A stretch of 34,464 nt of DNA from Deltaproteobacteria bacterium. Lineage in GTDB: Bacteria > Desulfobacterota > Desulfarculia > Adiutricales > Adiutricaceae. The stretch spans positions 1 to 34,464 of the forward strand of contig JAISCZ010000142.1 in NCBI GenBank assembly GCA_031265205.1. The letters run 5' to 3'. Within the stretch, counting starts at the first letter, position 1. Every line of letters begins with the position of its first letter. The notes under the pieces are model-generated. The model saw only the letters and a program-made list of their open reading frames with translations, did no database searches and was not told the origin of the DNA. This document shows positions 7,873 to 15,614 of this stretch, one piece after another. A program made the position numbers and the translations under genes.

Positions 7873-9099
7873 ATGGCGAAAACGATGCTAACGCTCATGG
7901 GCCTGGAAGACGCGTCCGAGCTGACCCCGCGCCAGGAAGCGCTTTTAAGGAACGCGGAGGTCATCGCCGGCCCCCCCCGCTGGCTCCAAAGCCTTTCGGG
8001 TTACGCCGCGAGCCTCGAGCCGCTCTCCGGGAACCTCGTGGACTGGCTCTTAAAGCTCGAAAAGCTCTCCCAGGAGCGCGAGACCGTGGTCCTGGCCTCG
8101 GGGGACCCCAATTATTACGGGCTGGCCCAAAAGTTGCTCGCCGTCGTCCCTCCCGAGCGGGTGAGCGTCTGGCCCGCGACCACGACCGTCCAAAAGGCCT
8201 TCGCCCGCCTCAAGACCACCTGGGCGGGGGCGGAGGTCGTCAGCCTCCACGGGCGCGACGGCGATTGGCCCCAACTTTATAGCGCTCTCTACCGCGCCGG
8301 GCGGCCCGCGTCCCCGGGGCGCGTGGCGGTCTACACGGATCCCCGCAATTCCCCGGACGCCATCGCCCGCGCCCTCCTCGCCCGGGGCGCGCGGGGCTGG
8401 GACATGACCGTCCTCGAAAACCTGGGCGCCCCCGACGAAAGAATTGTCCAGCTGGCCTTGGCCGAGGCCGAGCGGGAGCGTTTCGCTCCCTTAAACCTCG
8501 TCGTCCTCCAAAGAAACCAAGCCTTTCTCCCCACGACCATCGGCGCCCCGGAAGAGGATTACCTCCACGAAAAGGGCCTCATCACCAAAAGGGAGGTCCG
8601 CGCCCTCGCCCTGGGCCTTCTGAGCCTTTCGGGCGCGGAGACGCTGTGGGACATAGGGGCTGGCTCCGGGTCCGTGTCGGCGGAGGCGGGCTCGCTTCTC
8701 TCGCGCGGGGCGGTATACGGTCTCGAAAAAAACCCCGACCGCCTGCGGGACGCGCGGGAAAACGCCGCCCGCCGGGGGCTATTCCACGTGGAGTTCCGCC
8801 TGGGGGAGGCCTTGGAACTCTTGGAAGGCCTTCCCCGACCGGACCGGATCTTTTTGGGGGGAGGCGGGGAAGATTTGCCCCAGCTGATCCAAAAGGGCCG
8901 GGAAAAATTAAATTCCCCGGGAATCGTCGTGGCCTCGACCATCAGCCTCAGAAGCCTTGGCTTGGCGACCGAGGCCCTTACCCATAACCGCGCGCTCCCG
9001 GAAATCTACCAGGTTTCCTCCGCGCGTCAGGAACCCTTGGGGAAATCGTTCTATTTTAAGCCCGGCAACCAGGTCTATCTCGTCAAGGGCGTCTTCTAG
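7873..9099 (+). CDS. cbiET: CbiET fusion, precorrin-6Y/7 C5,C15-methyltransferase (decarboxylating)
   Basis: A 408-residue two-domain enzyme (CobL-type architecture). The ATG at 7873 was chosen over an upstream in-frame GTG at 7789 because AAGGA precedes it and the CbiE fold begins directly after it. Residues 1 to about 200 are CbiE, the C5-methyltransferase, with VLASGDPNYYGLAQKLL and VSLHGRDGDWPQLY. Residues about 215-408 are CbiT, which methylates C15 and removes the C12 acetate carboxyl. It shows the KGLITKREVRALAL entry, the SAM-binding LWDIGAGSGSVSAEAG motif and DRIFLGGGGEDLPQLI. The usual Gly-rich GxGPG motif at the CbiE N-terminus is replaced by TLMGLEDASELT, which is odd for a SAM-binding tetrapyrrole methylase. 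A 280-base RNA-like spacer separates it from cbiF. Confidence 0.93.
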   Translation: MAKTMLTLMGLEDASELTPRQEALLRNAEVIAGPPRWLQSLSGYAASLEPLSGNLVDWLLKLEKLSQERETVVLASGDPNYYGLAQKLLAVVPPERVSVWPATTTVQKAFARLKTTWAGAEVVSLHGRDGDWPQLYSALYRAGRPASPGRVAVYTDPRNSPDAIARALLARGARGWDMTVLENLGAPDERIVQLALAEAERERFAPLNLVVLQRNQAFLPTTIGAPEEDYLHEKGLITKREVRALALGLLSLSGAETLWDIGAGSGSVSAEAGSLLSRGAVYGLEKNPDRLRDARENAARRGLFHVEFRLGEALELLEGLPRPDRIFLGGGGEDLPQLIQKGREKLNSPGIVVASTISLRSLGLATEALTHNRALPEIYQVSSARQEPLGKSFYFKPGNQVYLVKGVF

Positions 9100-9230
9100 C
9101 CGCCTTTTTCCCTTCTTGTTTCCCGTCTTTTCCTTATTCCTTATCTTTATCCTTTTCTTTCCCTTTTTTTATCTTCCTTTTTTCGCGGTTTTCCCCGTTT
9201 TCATCGGCTTTCCGCTCTTTCGCGAGCGAT
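9100..9230 (+). other. Long polypyrimidine tract after cbiET
   Basis: From the base after the cbiET stop to about 9225 the plus strand is almost entirely C and T, in runs such as CCTTATTCCTTATC and CTTTTCTTTCCC, with only scattered purines. Nothing else in the window looks like this. Such a tract would be unstructured as RNA, could act as a rho-loading or translational spacer, and as DNA could form a triplex. No coding potential is seen. Confidence 0.7.
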
Positions 9231-9318
9231 AAGACAAGCGCGCGCCCCGCGCGGGAAAGACGGCCGTCCGCGGCCAAACTTTCTCTGAGCCCTTCGGGAT
9301 ACCCGTCTTTCTTGTCTT
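9231..9318 (+). ncRNA. Candidate structured leader RNA upstream of cbiF
   Basis: The arm AAGACAAG (9231-9238) pairs perfectly with CTTGTCTT (9311-9318). Inside it AAAGACGG (9256-9263) pairs with CCGTCTTT (9303-9310). Between the two left half-arms sits a GC hairpin, CGCGCG-CCC-CGCGCG (9239-9253). The result is a three-way-junction-like fold enclosing a 39-base core. It is followed by a terminator-like hairpin just before the cbiF ribosome site. The position suggests control of cbiF-cbiG-cbiH. It does not contain the conserved boxes of the cobalamin riboswitch. Structure is inferred by hand; conservation in relatives has not been tested. Confidence 0.4.
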
Positions 9319-9333
9319 CCTCTTTTCCCCATG

Positions 9334-9359
9334 GCGTAACCCTTGCCGTTACGCGTTTC
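9334..9359 (+). terminator. Terminator/attenuator-like hairpin before cbiF
   Basis: GCGTAAC (9334-9340), loop CCTTGCC, then GTTACGC (9348-9354) form a perfect 7-bp stem followed by GTTTCT. The U-run is short, so termination may be weak or conditional. It lies 20 bases upstream of the cbiF start codon, where it could serve as an attenuator coupled to the preceding structure. Confidence 0.4.
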
Positions 9360-9378
9360 TAGCTTAAGGTGAATTTAG

Positions 9379-10164
9379 ATGAGCGATAAATTATATCCGG
9401 TAATCTTCGCGGGCGCCGGCCCGGGAGATCCGGAACTGATTACCGTCAAAGGCCAGAAGGCCCTACGCGACGCGTCCTTAATCGTCACCGCCGGTTCCCT
9501 GGTCAATCCCGAAATTCTGTCCCATAAAAGCGAGGGCTGCGAGGTCGTGGACTCGGCGCCCTTGAATTTGGAGGAAATCTGCGCCCTTCTGATTAAGGGA
9601 CACCGCGACGGCTTAAAGGTGGTCCGCCTCCACACCGGGGACCCCAGCCTCTACGGGGCCGTCTACGAGCAGTTTGAAATCCTGAAGGCGAACTCCGTCC
9701 CCTACGAGGTCATTCCCGGAGTCACGGCCGCCCTCGCCGGGGCCGCCTCCCTGGGCCTCGAGTACACCCTCCCGGAACTCACCCAAACCCTTATCGTCAC
9801 CCGCGTCGAGGGGCGCACCCCCATGCCCGAGGGCGAGGATCTCGCCTCCCTGGCGCGGCACCGGGCCTCCCTGGCCCTTTACCTCTCCGCCGCCGAAGGG
9901 CCGGAAGTCAGCCGGATCCTCGCGGAGGCCTACGGCGAGGACGCGACCGTCGCGATCCTCTACCGGGCCACCTGGCCGGACGCGCGCGTTTTCTGGACCA
10001 CCTGCGGCGCTCTCGCGGGAACGCTCGCCGACGCGGGCCTTGACCGCCATTCCCTCATCGTCACGGGCCCGGCGGTGGAAGCCCTGAAGAAGGGCCAGAA
10101 AGTCGCCAAATCCCATCTCTACGACAAGCGTTTTTCCCACGCCCACAGGGAGGCCAAGCCGTGA
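9379..10164 (+). CDS. cbiF: CbiF/CobM, cobalt-precorrin-4 C11-methyltransferase
   Basis: A 261-residue tetrapyrrole methylase that adds the C11 methyl group to cobalt-precorrin-4. It opens with PVIFAGAGPGDPELITVKGQ, the intact Gly-rich SAM site. It then shows VVRLHTGDPSLYGAVYEQ, the conserved G-D-P-S-x-Y-G loop, and EVIPGVTAALAGAASLGLEY, followed by LTQTLIVTRVEGRTPMP, which is diagnostic for CbiF/CobM rather than other methylases of the fold. The start has AAGGTG eight bases upstream. The stop overlaps the GTG start of cbiG by four bases (GTGA), so the two are translationally coupled. Confidence 0.95.
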   Translation: MSDKLYPVIFAGAGPGDPELITVKGQKALRDASLIVTAGSLVNPEILSHKSEGCEVVDSAPLNLEEICALLIKGHRDGLKVVRLHTGDPSLYGAVYEQFEILKANSVPYEVIPGVTAALAGAASLGLEYTLPELTQTLIVTRVEGRTPMPEGEDLASLARHRASLALYLSAAEGPEVSRILAEAYGEDATVAILYRATWPDARVFWTTCGALAGTLADAGLDRHSLIVTGPAVEALKKGQKVAKSHLYDKRFSHAHREAKP

Positions 10165-11237
10165 ACGCGCCCGCGGATCCCAATTTTAAGATCGCCGTTT
10201 ACGCCCTCACCATTCCCGGGCTCATCATCGCGGAAAAGATCTGCGCGGGCCTGCGCGCCGATTTGCATATCCCCAAGAGGCTCATGGATAAAACCGCTTA
10301 TCCCGCCAAGGCATTTGAGGGTTTTTGCCGACACATGAGCGGCTCTTTTTTCAAGTACCAGGGACATGTCGTCATCGCGGCCACGGGCCTGGCCGTGCGG
10401 GCGGTGGCCCCTTTCGTCCGCGACAAAAAAAGCGATCCCGCGGTCGTAAGCCTTGGCCAGGACGGCAAGTACGCCATCAGCCTCCTCTCCGGGCACCTGG
10501 GGGGCGGCAACGACCTCGCCCGCAAGGTCGCCGCCATCACCGGGGGCTCCCCGGTCATCAACACGGCCACCGACATCGCCTCCAAACCCGCCATGGAGGT
10601 GGTGGCCCGCAACCTGGGGCTTGTCGTCGAGAACTTCGCCCGGCTCCCCGCCGTTTCCCGGGAGCTTTCCGAAGGCGGCAAGGTTCCGGTTTACGACCCC
10701 GACCTTTTTCTGCTCCCCGAGCTCGCCCAGTGGGCCGACTCCTTTCCGGTCCTCGACTCCGTCGCCGCCTTTGACCCCGAAAACCCCGCTTATCCCAAAG
10801 GGCCTTCCGTTTACGTGGGCTACCGCGCCGAGGCCCTTCCCCCCGAGGCCCTGGCCCTCCGGCCACCCGTCCTCTCCTTGGGGGTGGGCTGCCACCGGGG
10901 CCTGGCCTTCGCGGAGTTGGAAAAATTTTTGGACAAGGTCTTCGCGGAATTCCAGATAGCGCGCCGCTCCATCGTCATCCTCTCCACCGTGGAGACCCGG
11001 GTGGCGGAGCCCGCCCTTTTGGAGTTGGCCAAAAGCTGGGCGATTCCCCTCATTACCCATTCCAAGGAAACCCTCTCCACCGTTTCCACCCCCAATCCTT
11101 CCCAGATGGTATTCAGCAACATAGGAGTGTCTTCCGTATGCGAAGCAGCGGCCTTACTCGCGGCCAAGATGGGCCCCCTTCTAGTCCCGAAACAAAAATG
11201 CAAGACGGCGACCTGCGCCATAGCCCTTTTACCCTAA
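10161..11237 (+). CDS. cbiG: CbiG, cobalt-precorrin-5A hydrolase
   Basis: A 358-residue protein starting at a GTG that overlaps the cbiF stop. CbiG opens the delta-lactone of cobalt-precorrin-5A and expels the C20 unit as acetaldehyde, the step that marks the anaerobic route. The N-terminal part has IAVYALTIPGLIIAEKI and a FVRDKKSDPAVVSL segment. The central domain has the family's strongly conserved SLLSGHLGGGNDLARKVA and PVINTATD. The C-terminal domain has LSLGVGCHRG and STVSTPNPSQMVFSNIGVSS. All three regions are complete. cbiH starts inside its last 40 bases in another frame. Confidence 0.94.
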   Translation: MNAPADPNFKIAVYALTIPGLIIAEKICAGLRADLHIPKRLMDKTAYPAKAFEGFCRHMSGSFFKYQGHVVIAATGLAVRAVAPFVRDKKSDPAVVSLGQDGKYAISLLSGHLGGGNDLARKVAAITGGSPVINTATDIASKPAMEVVARNLGLVVENFARLPAVSRELSEGGKVPVYDPDLFLLPELAQWADSFPVLDSVAAFDPENPAYPKGPSVYVGYRAEALPPEALALRPPVLSLGVGCHRGLAFAELEKFLDKVFAEFQIARRSIVILSTVETRVAEPALLELAKSWAIPLITHSKETLSTVSTPNPSQMVFSNIGVSSVCEAAALLAAKMGPLLVPKQKCKTATCAIALLP

Positions 11238-11998
11238 AGGTTATCGGCTTAGGCTCGGAAGGGCGCGCGGGCGTCACGCTCAAAGCCCAAGAGGCCTTGG
11301 GCTCTCTCGACGCCGTTATCGGCTACAAGCTCTACATGGATCAGGCCGAGCCCTTTATTCGCCCGGGCGCCCAAAAAATCGCGAGCGGCATGACCGCCGA
11401 AACCAAAAGGGCCGAGGAAGCCATTAAACTCGCCCAGGGCGGGCTTAAAGTCGGAGTCGTCTCCGGCGGGGATCCCGGGATCTACGCCATGGCCGGGGTC
11501 GTTTTCGAGGTGGCCGCCGCTTTGAAGGTCCCATTGGGGGAAAAAGCGGGGGAACTGTCCCTCCAAGTTATCCCTGGAATCCCGGCCCTCGCCGCGGGGG
11601 CGGCCCTCCTGGGGGCGCCCCTGACCCACGACTTTTGCGCCATTAGCCTCTCGGATCGGCTCACCGACTGGGAAAAAATAAAAAAACGCCTGGATTTGGC
11701 GAGCCAAGCCGACTTCGTGATTGTTCTCTACAACCCGCGCAGCCACGGGAGGCCGACCCGGCTTCGGGAAGCGGCGGATATCCTTTTAAAAAACCTCCCG
11801 CCCGCGACACCGGTGGGAGTCGCCTCTCGGGTGGGTCGCGCGGGCGAGAGCGCCCAAATCGTGACCCTGGGAAGCTTAAACGTCGAGGAAGTGGATATGC
11901 AGACAATCCTCTTTATCGGAAACGTCTCAAGCTTCGTCTACCGCGATCGCCTCGTTACCCCCCGCGGGTACGTCCGTAAATACGGCGTCGTCGCCTAA
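11198..11998 (+). CDS. cbiH: CbiH/CobJ, cobalt-factor III C17-methyltransferase
   Basis: A 266-residue protein if started at the ATG at 11198, which places the methylase fold (LKVIGLGSEGRAGVTLKAQE) about 13 residues in. An upstream ATG at 11138 would add 20 residues. The enzyme methylates C17 and closes the ring-contraction lactone. Family features: VIGYKLYMDQ after the first strand, VGVVSGGDPGIYAMAG, VIPGIPALAAGAALLGAPLT, DFCAISLSDRLTDWEKI, VLYNPRSHGRP and SLNVEEVDMQTILFIGN. The usual GPGD of the SAM loop is changed to GSEG. It overlaps cbiG by 40 bases, a strong sign of coupled expression, and is the last gene of this cobalamin block. Confidence 0.93.
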   Translation: MQDGDLRHSPFTLKVIGLGSEGRAGVTLKAQEALGSLDAVIGYKLYMDQAEPFIRPGAQKIASGMTAETKRAEEAIKLAQGGLKVGVVSGGDPGIYAMAGVVFEVAAALKVPLGEKAGELSLQVIPGIPALAAGAALLGAPLTHDFCAISLSDRLTDWEKIKKRLDLASQADFVIVLYNPRSHGRPTRLREAADILLKNLPPATPVGVASRVGRAGESAQIVTLGSLNVEEVDMQTILFIGNVSSFVYRDRLVTPRGYVRKYGVVA

Positions 11999-13052
11999 AG
12001 GCTTTTGGGGGCCCGCCCACGGCCCCAGAAAGGCCCCTGGGGGGGGCGTCAAGAAGAGGGGACGCGTCAATGGCTTCCCTCGCGCGCGTGGCAAATGGAT
12101 GGCCCGCGGGCCTTGCCGCGCTTTGGCGCGCGATATTGTCCCGCCCCTTTTGGCGCGCGCCCGCCCCAAAAGAATTCTCGGGAGCCGCCCCCAAACCAAT
12201 GGGAGGCCCCGCCCCCAGGAAGGCTCGCGAGAGCGGCGCGCGAAGGCCTAAAAAATACGCCGCCCCAATAGGCTCGCGGAGAGCGTCCGCCGGCCTCGCG
12301 CGCCATTCTCCCGTTTTGAGGATTGGCGCTTGGCGCGCCACGCGGTTGGATGGCGCCCTGGGCCTGGGGGCGGGCTCAAGAGACTCGCGGCGCGGCTTTT
12401 TCCGCGCGAGGAGGCCAGAGGGCGGCTCAGGAGCGAGCGGGCCCGGAGGCTCGCTCCAGCTTTCCGCGAGAAGACGGCTCGCTCCAGCTTTCCGCGAGAA
12501 GACGGCTCTAAAAGTTTTGGGGAAATCTGGAAAAGAGAGACCTTTAAACAAAATCGTCAGTATTCGTAACCCGCGTTATCCAAAGACCTTGGCGGAGGCT
12601 AAGGCGACTCGCGCGCGCTCTCTTTAAAAATAGCCGCGAGCGGCTCAAAAAAACTTGCTTTGTTCCAGATTCCGTTATATATTTTTCTTTCAATATTTTA
12701 GGGTCAAATTTAAAGAGGCCAGGCGAGTGGCGGAACGTAAAGACGCTTCGGAAGGGGCGTAAGTCGCGGCGGAACGGGAGAGCGGCCGCGCGGGGCTACC
12801 CGCCAACGGCGCCTCTTGTCTTTCGCTTCGGAATTTTTTTAGCTCTCTCCCACTTCCAGGCTTGAGCGGCGACGAAATTACGCCAATGAGACGTTTAGCG
12901 CTCAAAGAGCGAAAACATGTCGCGCGAAGACGCGGAAATATCCGTCGCGAATCTATATGTCTCGCGAATTTAGGAAAGCGAAGAGCGGAGAGTTTTTTTT
13001 AGCTCCGCGTTCGCGCCGACGGTTCGCTCTTCTTCGATAAGGGGTTAAAACA
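11999..13052. other. 1-kb gene-free region after cbiH
   Basis: No credible gene. Open frames here are Arg/Pro/Ala-rich, overlap on both strands and reflect GC-rich sequence. The segment holds GC-rich palindromic pieces near 12010-12240, a perfect 28-bp tandem duplication at 12449-12504 and an AT-rich patch near 12660-12720. No rho-independent terminator with a good U-run follows cbiH. The part near 12990-13050 is the leader of the transposase-like gene. Confidence 0.6.
12449..12504. repeat. Perfect 28-bp tandem duplication
   Basis: Two back-to-back identical copies, 12449-12476 and 12477-12504, beginning GCTCGCTCCAGC and ending GAGAAGACG. The match is exact, so the duplication is recent or maintained. 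No function is apparent. Confidence 0.9.
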
Positions 13053-14690
13053 ATGTCCATCGCCGCCTATCCTAAAATTGAAAACGCTCCCGCCCCTAAG
13101 ATATATGGTTTCGGCGACATATGGCTGATTGACCAGATTCTCCAAAAAACCGGCCTTAACCTTGTGTTAGACAACCTGATGCCGTCAAAAAAAGATACCC
13201 TTAAGGCGCTTGTCGGCTATAAGCTGTCAGAAAATATCGATTTAAAATACGCTAAAGACTGGTACCCAAAATCGTACGCGAGCGTTCTCTATCCCAAAGC
13301 GAAAGTCGACTCTTTGGTGGGAATGCGCAAATTTCACTCCGAGTTAGGCTCTGAGGAGAATTTTAACAGATTTACGGAATTATATTTAGACACGATAATT
13401 ACGCGGAAAGACATTAAAAAGCAAATATTATTCCCAGTGGCGGTAGATAGCTATGATTTACCGCGTGATATAGAATCATTTTTGACCCCGCCATTAACGC
13501 CCAGGGATCTTATGAGTTTTCCGATGAAGATAACGTATGTCGTTGACTACAATACTAAATTGCCAATAACTTTGCGGCTACATAAGGGGTTTTTACCTGG
13601 GTTTTTAGCGTTGTTTAGCACGATTAATTTTCTGAAATATTATGACGTCGACTTAAAACTCGCGGTAGTGAGTGGCGTTATCGCTTTTGAGAAAAATATC
13701 GCTGGAGTGAAAAATATCAATGATGTATTAGACTCTGAAATTCCGGTAGTTTTTAAAATGCCTCCAATGGGAAAGAGGCACGCGAAACTCATGAAAAATT
13801 ATGACGCTGATTTTAAGCGCTTTGATAACGCCGTAATCCTCGGGGAAAACCGCGAAAGAAAATTATATTACGTAAAAAATACCACGATAGATTTTGATGG
13901 GCGTCAATTATTCGCCTATCTTACGTTTGACTACTTTCAATCGAACGAAGATATAACAAACGCGCTTTTCGCGCGCGACGAAGACGACAAGGACAGCGAG
14001 AAGCAATTTGAGAAGGCGTTTGACAACGCCGGTAAATTTGTTTTATTGTCCTCACAAGAATTTTCCAAAAAAGAAATTTTGCCTTTGTATTACTTAAAGC
14101 GAACGGTCACGCGATTGACGGACATCGTTAACACATATATCGGCGAGGCCCCGGAGCGGGAGTATTCGGAAAGTTATATTCGAGGCGTAATGCTAATATC
14201 GTTTATAGCGACATCCGCGTATACTTTCCTCAATAACATGCTGTCCGGTAGCGGGTTTTCCGCGAGCGAAGCGCTCGCTAAAATGAAATACGCGCGGTTA
14301 GCTTCCTTTGATCGCGCTCAAATATTAGATGAACTTAACGAGGATCAAAAAAATATCCTCAAACATTTATCTCTTTCCCCTCCGTTCGCGGAAAAATCGG
14401 ACAAGCGGCCGCGTAAGCAAGATTCGGATTCGCCTAGCGCGCGTCAAAAGGCCAGAGGAAAGGGCCGCCCAAAAAGCGCCCAAAATACGGCGAGCGCCGC
14501 CCCGCCAAACCCGCCGCTGGGCGCGGGAGATCCCGCCGCGAATGACGCTCCGCTGCGCGCTAAAGACCGTCCAAGGAACAGCGAAAACAAAGCGCGGAAA
14601 ACCGAAGGAAGCGCTAAGGTCTCAGGCGAAAACGCCAAGCGCCGCGAACGAAATACTTCGCCGAAGAGCCCGCCCAAAAAGCGCCCGTGA
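13053..14690 (+). CDS. IS4/IS1634-like transposase-derived protein, probably catalytically dead
   Basis: A 545-residue protein, ATG with AAGGGG about nine bases upstream. Residues 1 to about 440 follow the IS1634-type transposase plan: AAYPKIENAPAPKIYGFGDI, a first-aspartate strand FPVAVDSYDLP, VVDYNTKLPITLRLHKG, then AVVSGVIAFEKNIAGVKN, and YYLKRTVTRLTDIVNTYIG. In active relatives the third element reads like VLDRGF..NI and the last like Y..R...E......K. Here the second aspartate is Ser, and the glutamate and lysine of the last motif are Arg and Thr. The last 95 residues or so are a Lys/Arg/Pro/Ala-rich, low-complexity tail not usual in transposases. The frame is intact and base composition is AT-richer than the cbi genes. 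No terminal inverted repeats were found. It may be a domesticated DNA-binding protein or an old divergent element. Confidence 0.65.
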   Translation: MSIAAYPKIENAPAPKIYGFGDIWLIDQILQKTGLNLVLDNLMPSKKDTLKALVGYKLSENIDLKYAKDWYPKSYASVLYPKAKVDSLVGMRKFHSELGSEENFNRFTELYLDTIITRKDIKKQILFPVAVDSYDLPRDIESFLTPPLTPRDLMSFPMKITYVVDYNTKLPITLRLHKGFLPGFLALFSTINFLKYYDVDLKLAVVSGVIAFEKNIAGVKNINDVLDSEIPVVFKMPPMGKRHAKLMKNYDADFKRFDNAVILGENRERKLYYVKNTTIDFDGRQLFAYLTFDYFQSNEDITNALFARDEDDKDSEKQFEKAFDNAGKFVLLSSQEFSKKEILPLYYLKRTVTRLTDIVNTYIGEAPEREYSESYIRGVMLISFIATSAYTFLNNMLSGSGFSASEALAKMKYARLASFDRAQILDELNEDQKNILKHLSLSPPFAEKSDKRPRKQDSDSPSARQKARGKGRPKSAQNTASAAPPNPPLGAGDPAANDAPLRAKDRPRNSENKARKTEGSAKVSGENAKRRERNTSPKSPPKKRP

Positions 14691-15230
14691 GGGAGCCTTG
14701 ATGATAACCGCCGCCAAACTAATCCGTAGGCGGACGGTCCCTTTCGGCGCCTAACATTGGCACTTGAACGCTAAAAAATCTGGGTCCAATCCTCGGAGAG
14801 GATAATACTATCGCGAAAGGAAACTATTATTCCGTTTCCCCTCATTTCTATTGATAGCTCTGATTTTTGACTGAAAGTTGAGCCGACTGGCGCGACGGCC
14901 TTTGAGGTCCGTTTCCAGCCGTCCATAAGCGATCCCCACGCCGATTTCCAGCGGCTGGAGAATCCCGTTTTGACAGTTCGCGACTTCGCTCGCAAATACG
15001 GGGGAACTCTCGCGCGAATATTTAAAAGTATATTGAGCGAGATGTTTTTTCAACTAACCGGGTCTTAAGGCGCCTCCTAATTCATAATAGCTAACCCGAA
15101 ATTAATTCGCGCGTAGACGCCATTCGCCTCCATGGTCGCCGCGATTGTTTCTGACTGTCGCTCATGAGTCGTCAGACGAGGGGCTCGCGCCCCAGCAGGA
15201 AGCGCGGCGCCTCGCGTCGGCGCGCGCTGT
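14691..15230. other. Gap with unassigned minus-strand frames and one dispersed repeat
   Basis: Two overlapping minus-strand frames at about 14771-15053 could code for 70-80 residues each (for example one containing GWKRTSKAVAPVGSTFSQK). Neither has a ribosome site or a recognisable family, and only one could be real, so no gene is called. The right end carries the dispersed repeat at 15131-15223. Confidence 0.45.
15131..15223 (+). repeat. Dispersed GC-rich repeat, copy 1
   Basis: Aligns in the same orientation with 18236-18335: shared pieces include GACTGTCGC, a TCGTCAG/CCGTCAG arm, CTCGCGCCCC and GAAGCGCGGCGCC, with small indels between. GC-rich palindromic parts suggest a hairpin. It begins about eight bases beyond the stop codon of the secreted-protein gene at 15231. 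The pair brackets a 3-kb AT-rich segment. Confidence 0.65.
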
Positions 15231-15614
15231 TTATTCTTCTTCGAATTCCACGTCCACAATTTTATACTTTCTATCAAAAAGACCTGGGAATAAATTTGAT
15301 ATCATACTGTTTTGATCGTCATCAGGGCACATTATTATACGCATTCCTATATATTCGCAATCATCGGCGCAGATATCGAATTTATCGTTTGACCATGGAA
15401 TAACGACAGTCATTGGCTTACTAAAATAGTAACTCACGCATTCATTTGAATAAACACAGTCACATTCGTCCCCGCCGTTGGAAAATATTTCATATCCGGT
15501 TTGCTTATAAACATCGTCCGCCGTCATATGTTTATTCAAAACTAAGGTTGGCCATCCATAAGATACCGATGGCGTGAACGCGAATATAACCATTAAAATT
15601 ATTAATCTGGTCAA
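15231..15614 (-). CDS. Small secreted acidic Cys-rich protein, unknown function
   Basis: A 127-residue protein. The TTG at 15614 was chosen because GGAG lies six bases upstream and the resulting N-terminus (TRLIILMVIFAFTPSVSYG) is a clean Sec signal peptide. An in-frame TTG ten codons upstream has no ribosome site. The mature part is acidic and carries six cysteines (CDC, NEC, DIC, DDC, IMC), consistent with periplasmic disulfides, and ends in EFEEE. Its start overlaps the stop of the upstream reading frame as TTGA, so it should be co-translated with the lipoprotein-like gene. I do not recognise the family. Base composition is AT-rich compared with the cbi block. Confidence 0.6.
   Translation of the reverse strand: MTRLIILMVIFAFTPSVSYGWPTLVLNKHMTADDVYKQTGYEIFSNGGDECDCVYSNECVSYYFSKPMTVVIPWSNDKFDICADDCEYIGMRIIMCPDDDQNSMISNLFPGLFDRKYKIVDVEFEEE

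Noticed and set aside
12005-12627. Open frames of 60-200 codons after cbiH
   Set aside because: Overlapping on both strands, Arg/Pro/Ala-rich, no ribosome sites, no family; typical of GC-rich non-coding DNA.
14745-15230. Integron attC site near GCCTAAC at about 14749 and the repeat after a stop codon
   Set aside because: No matching GTTRRRY partner at a proper distance, no integrase, and the repeat pair lacks attC core sites.
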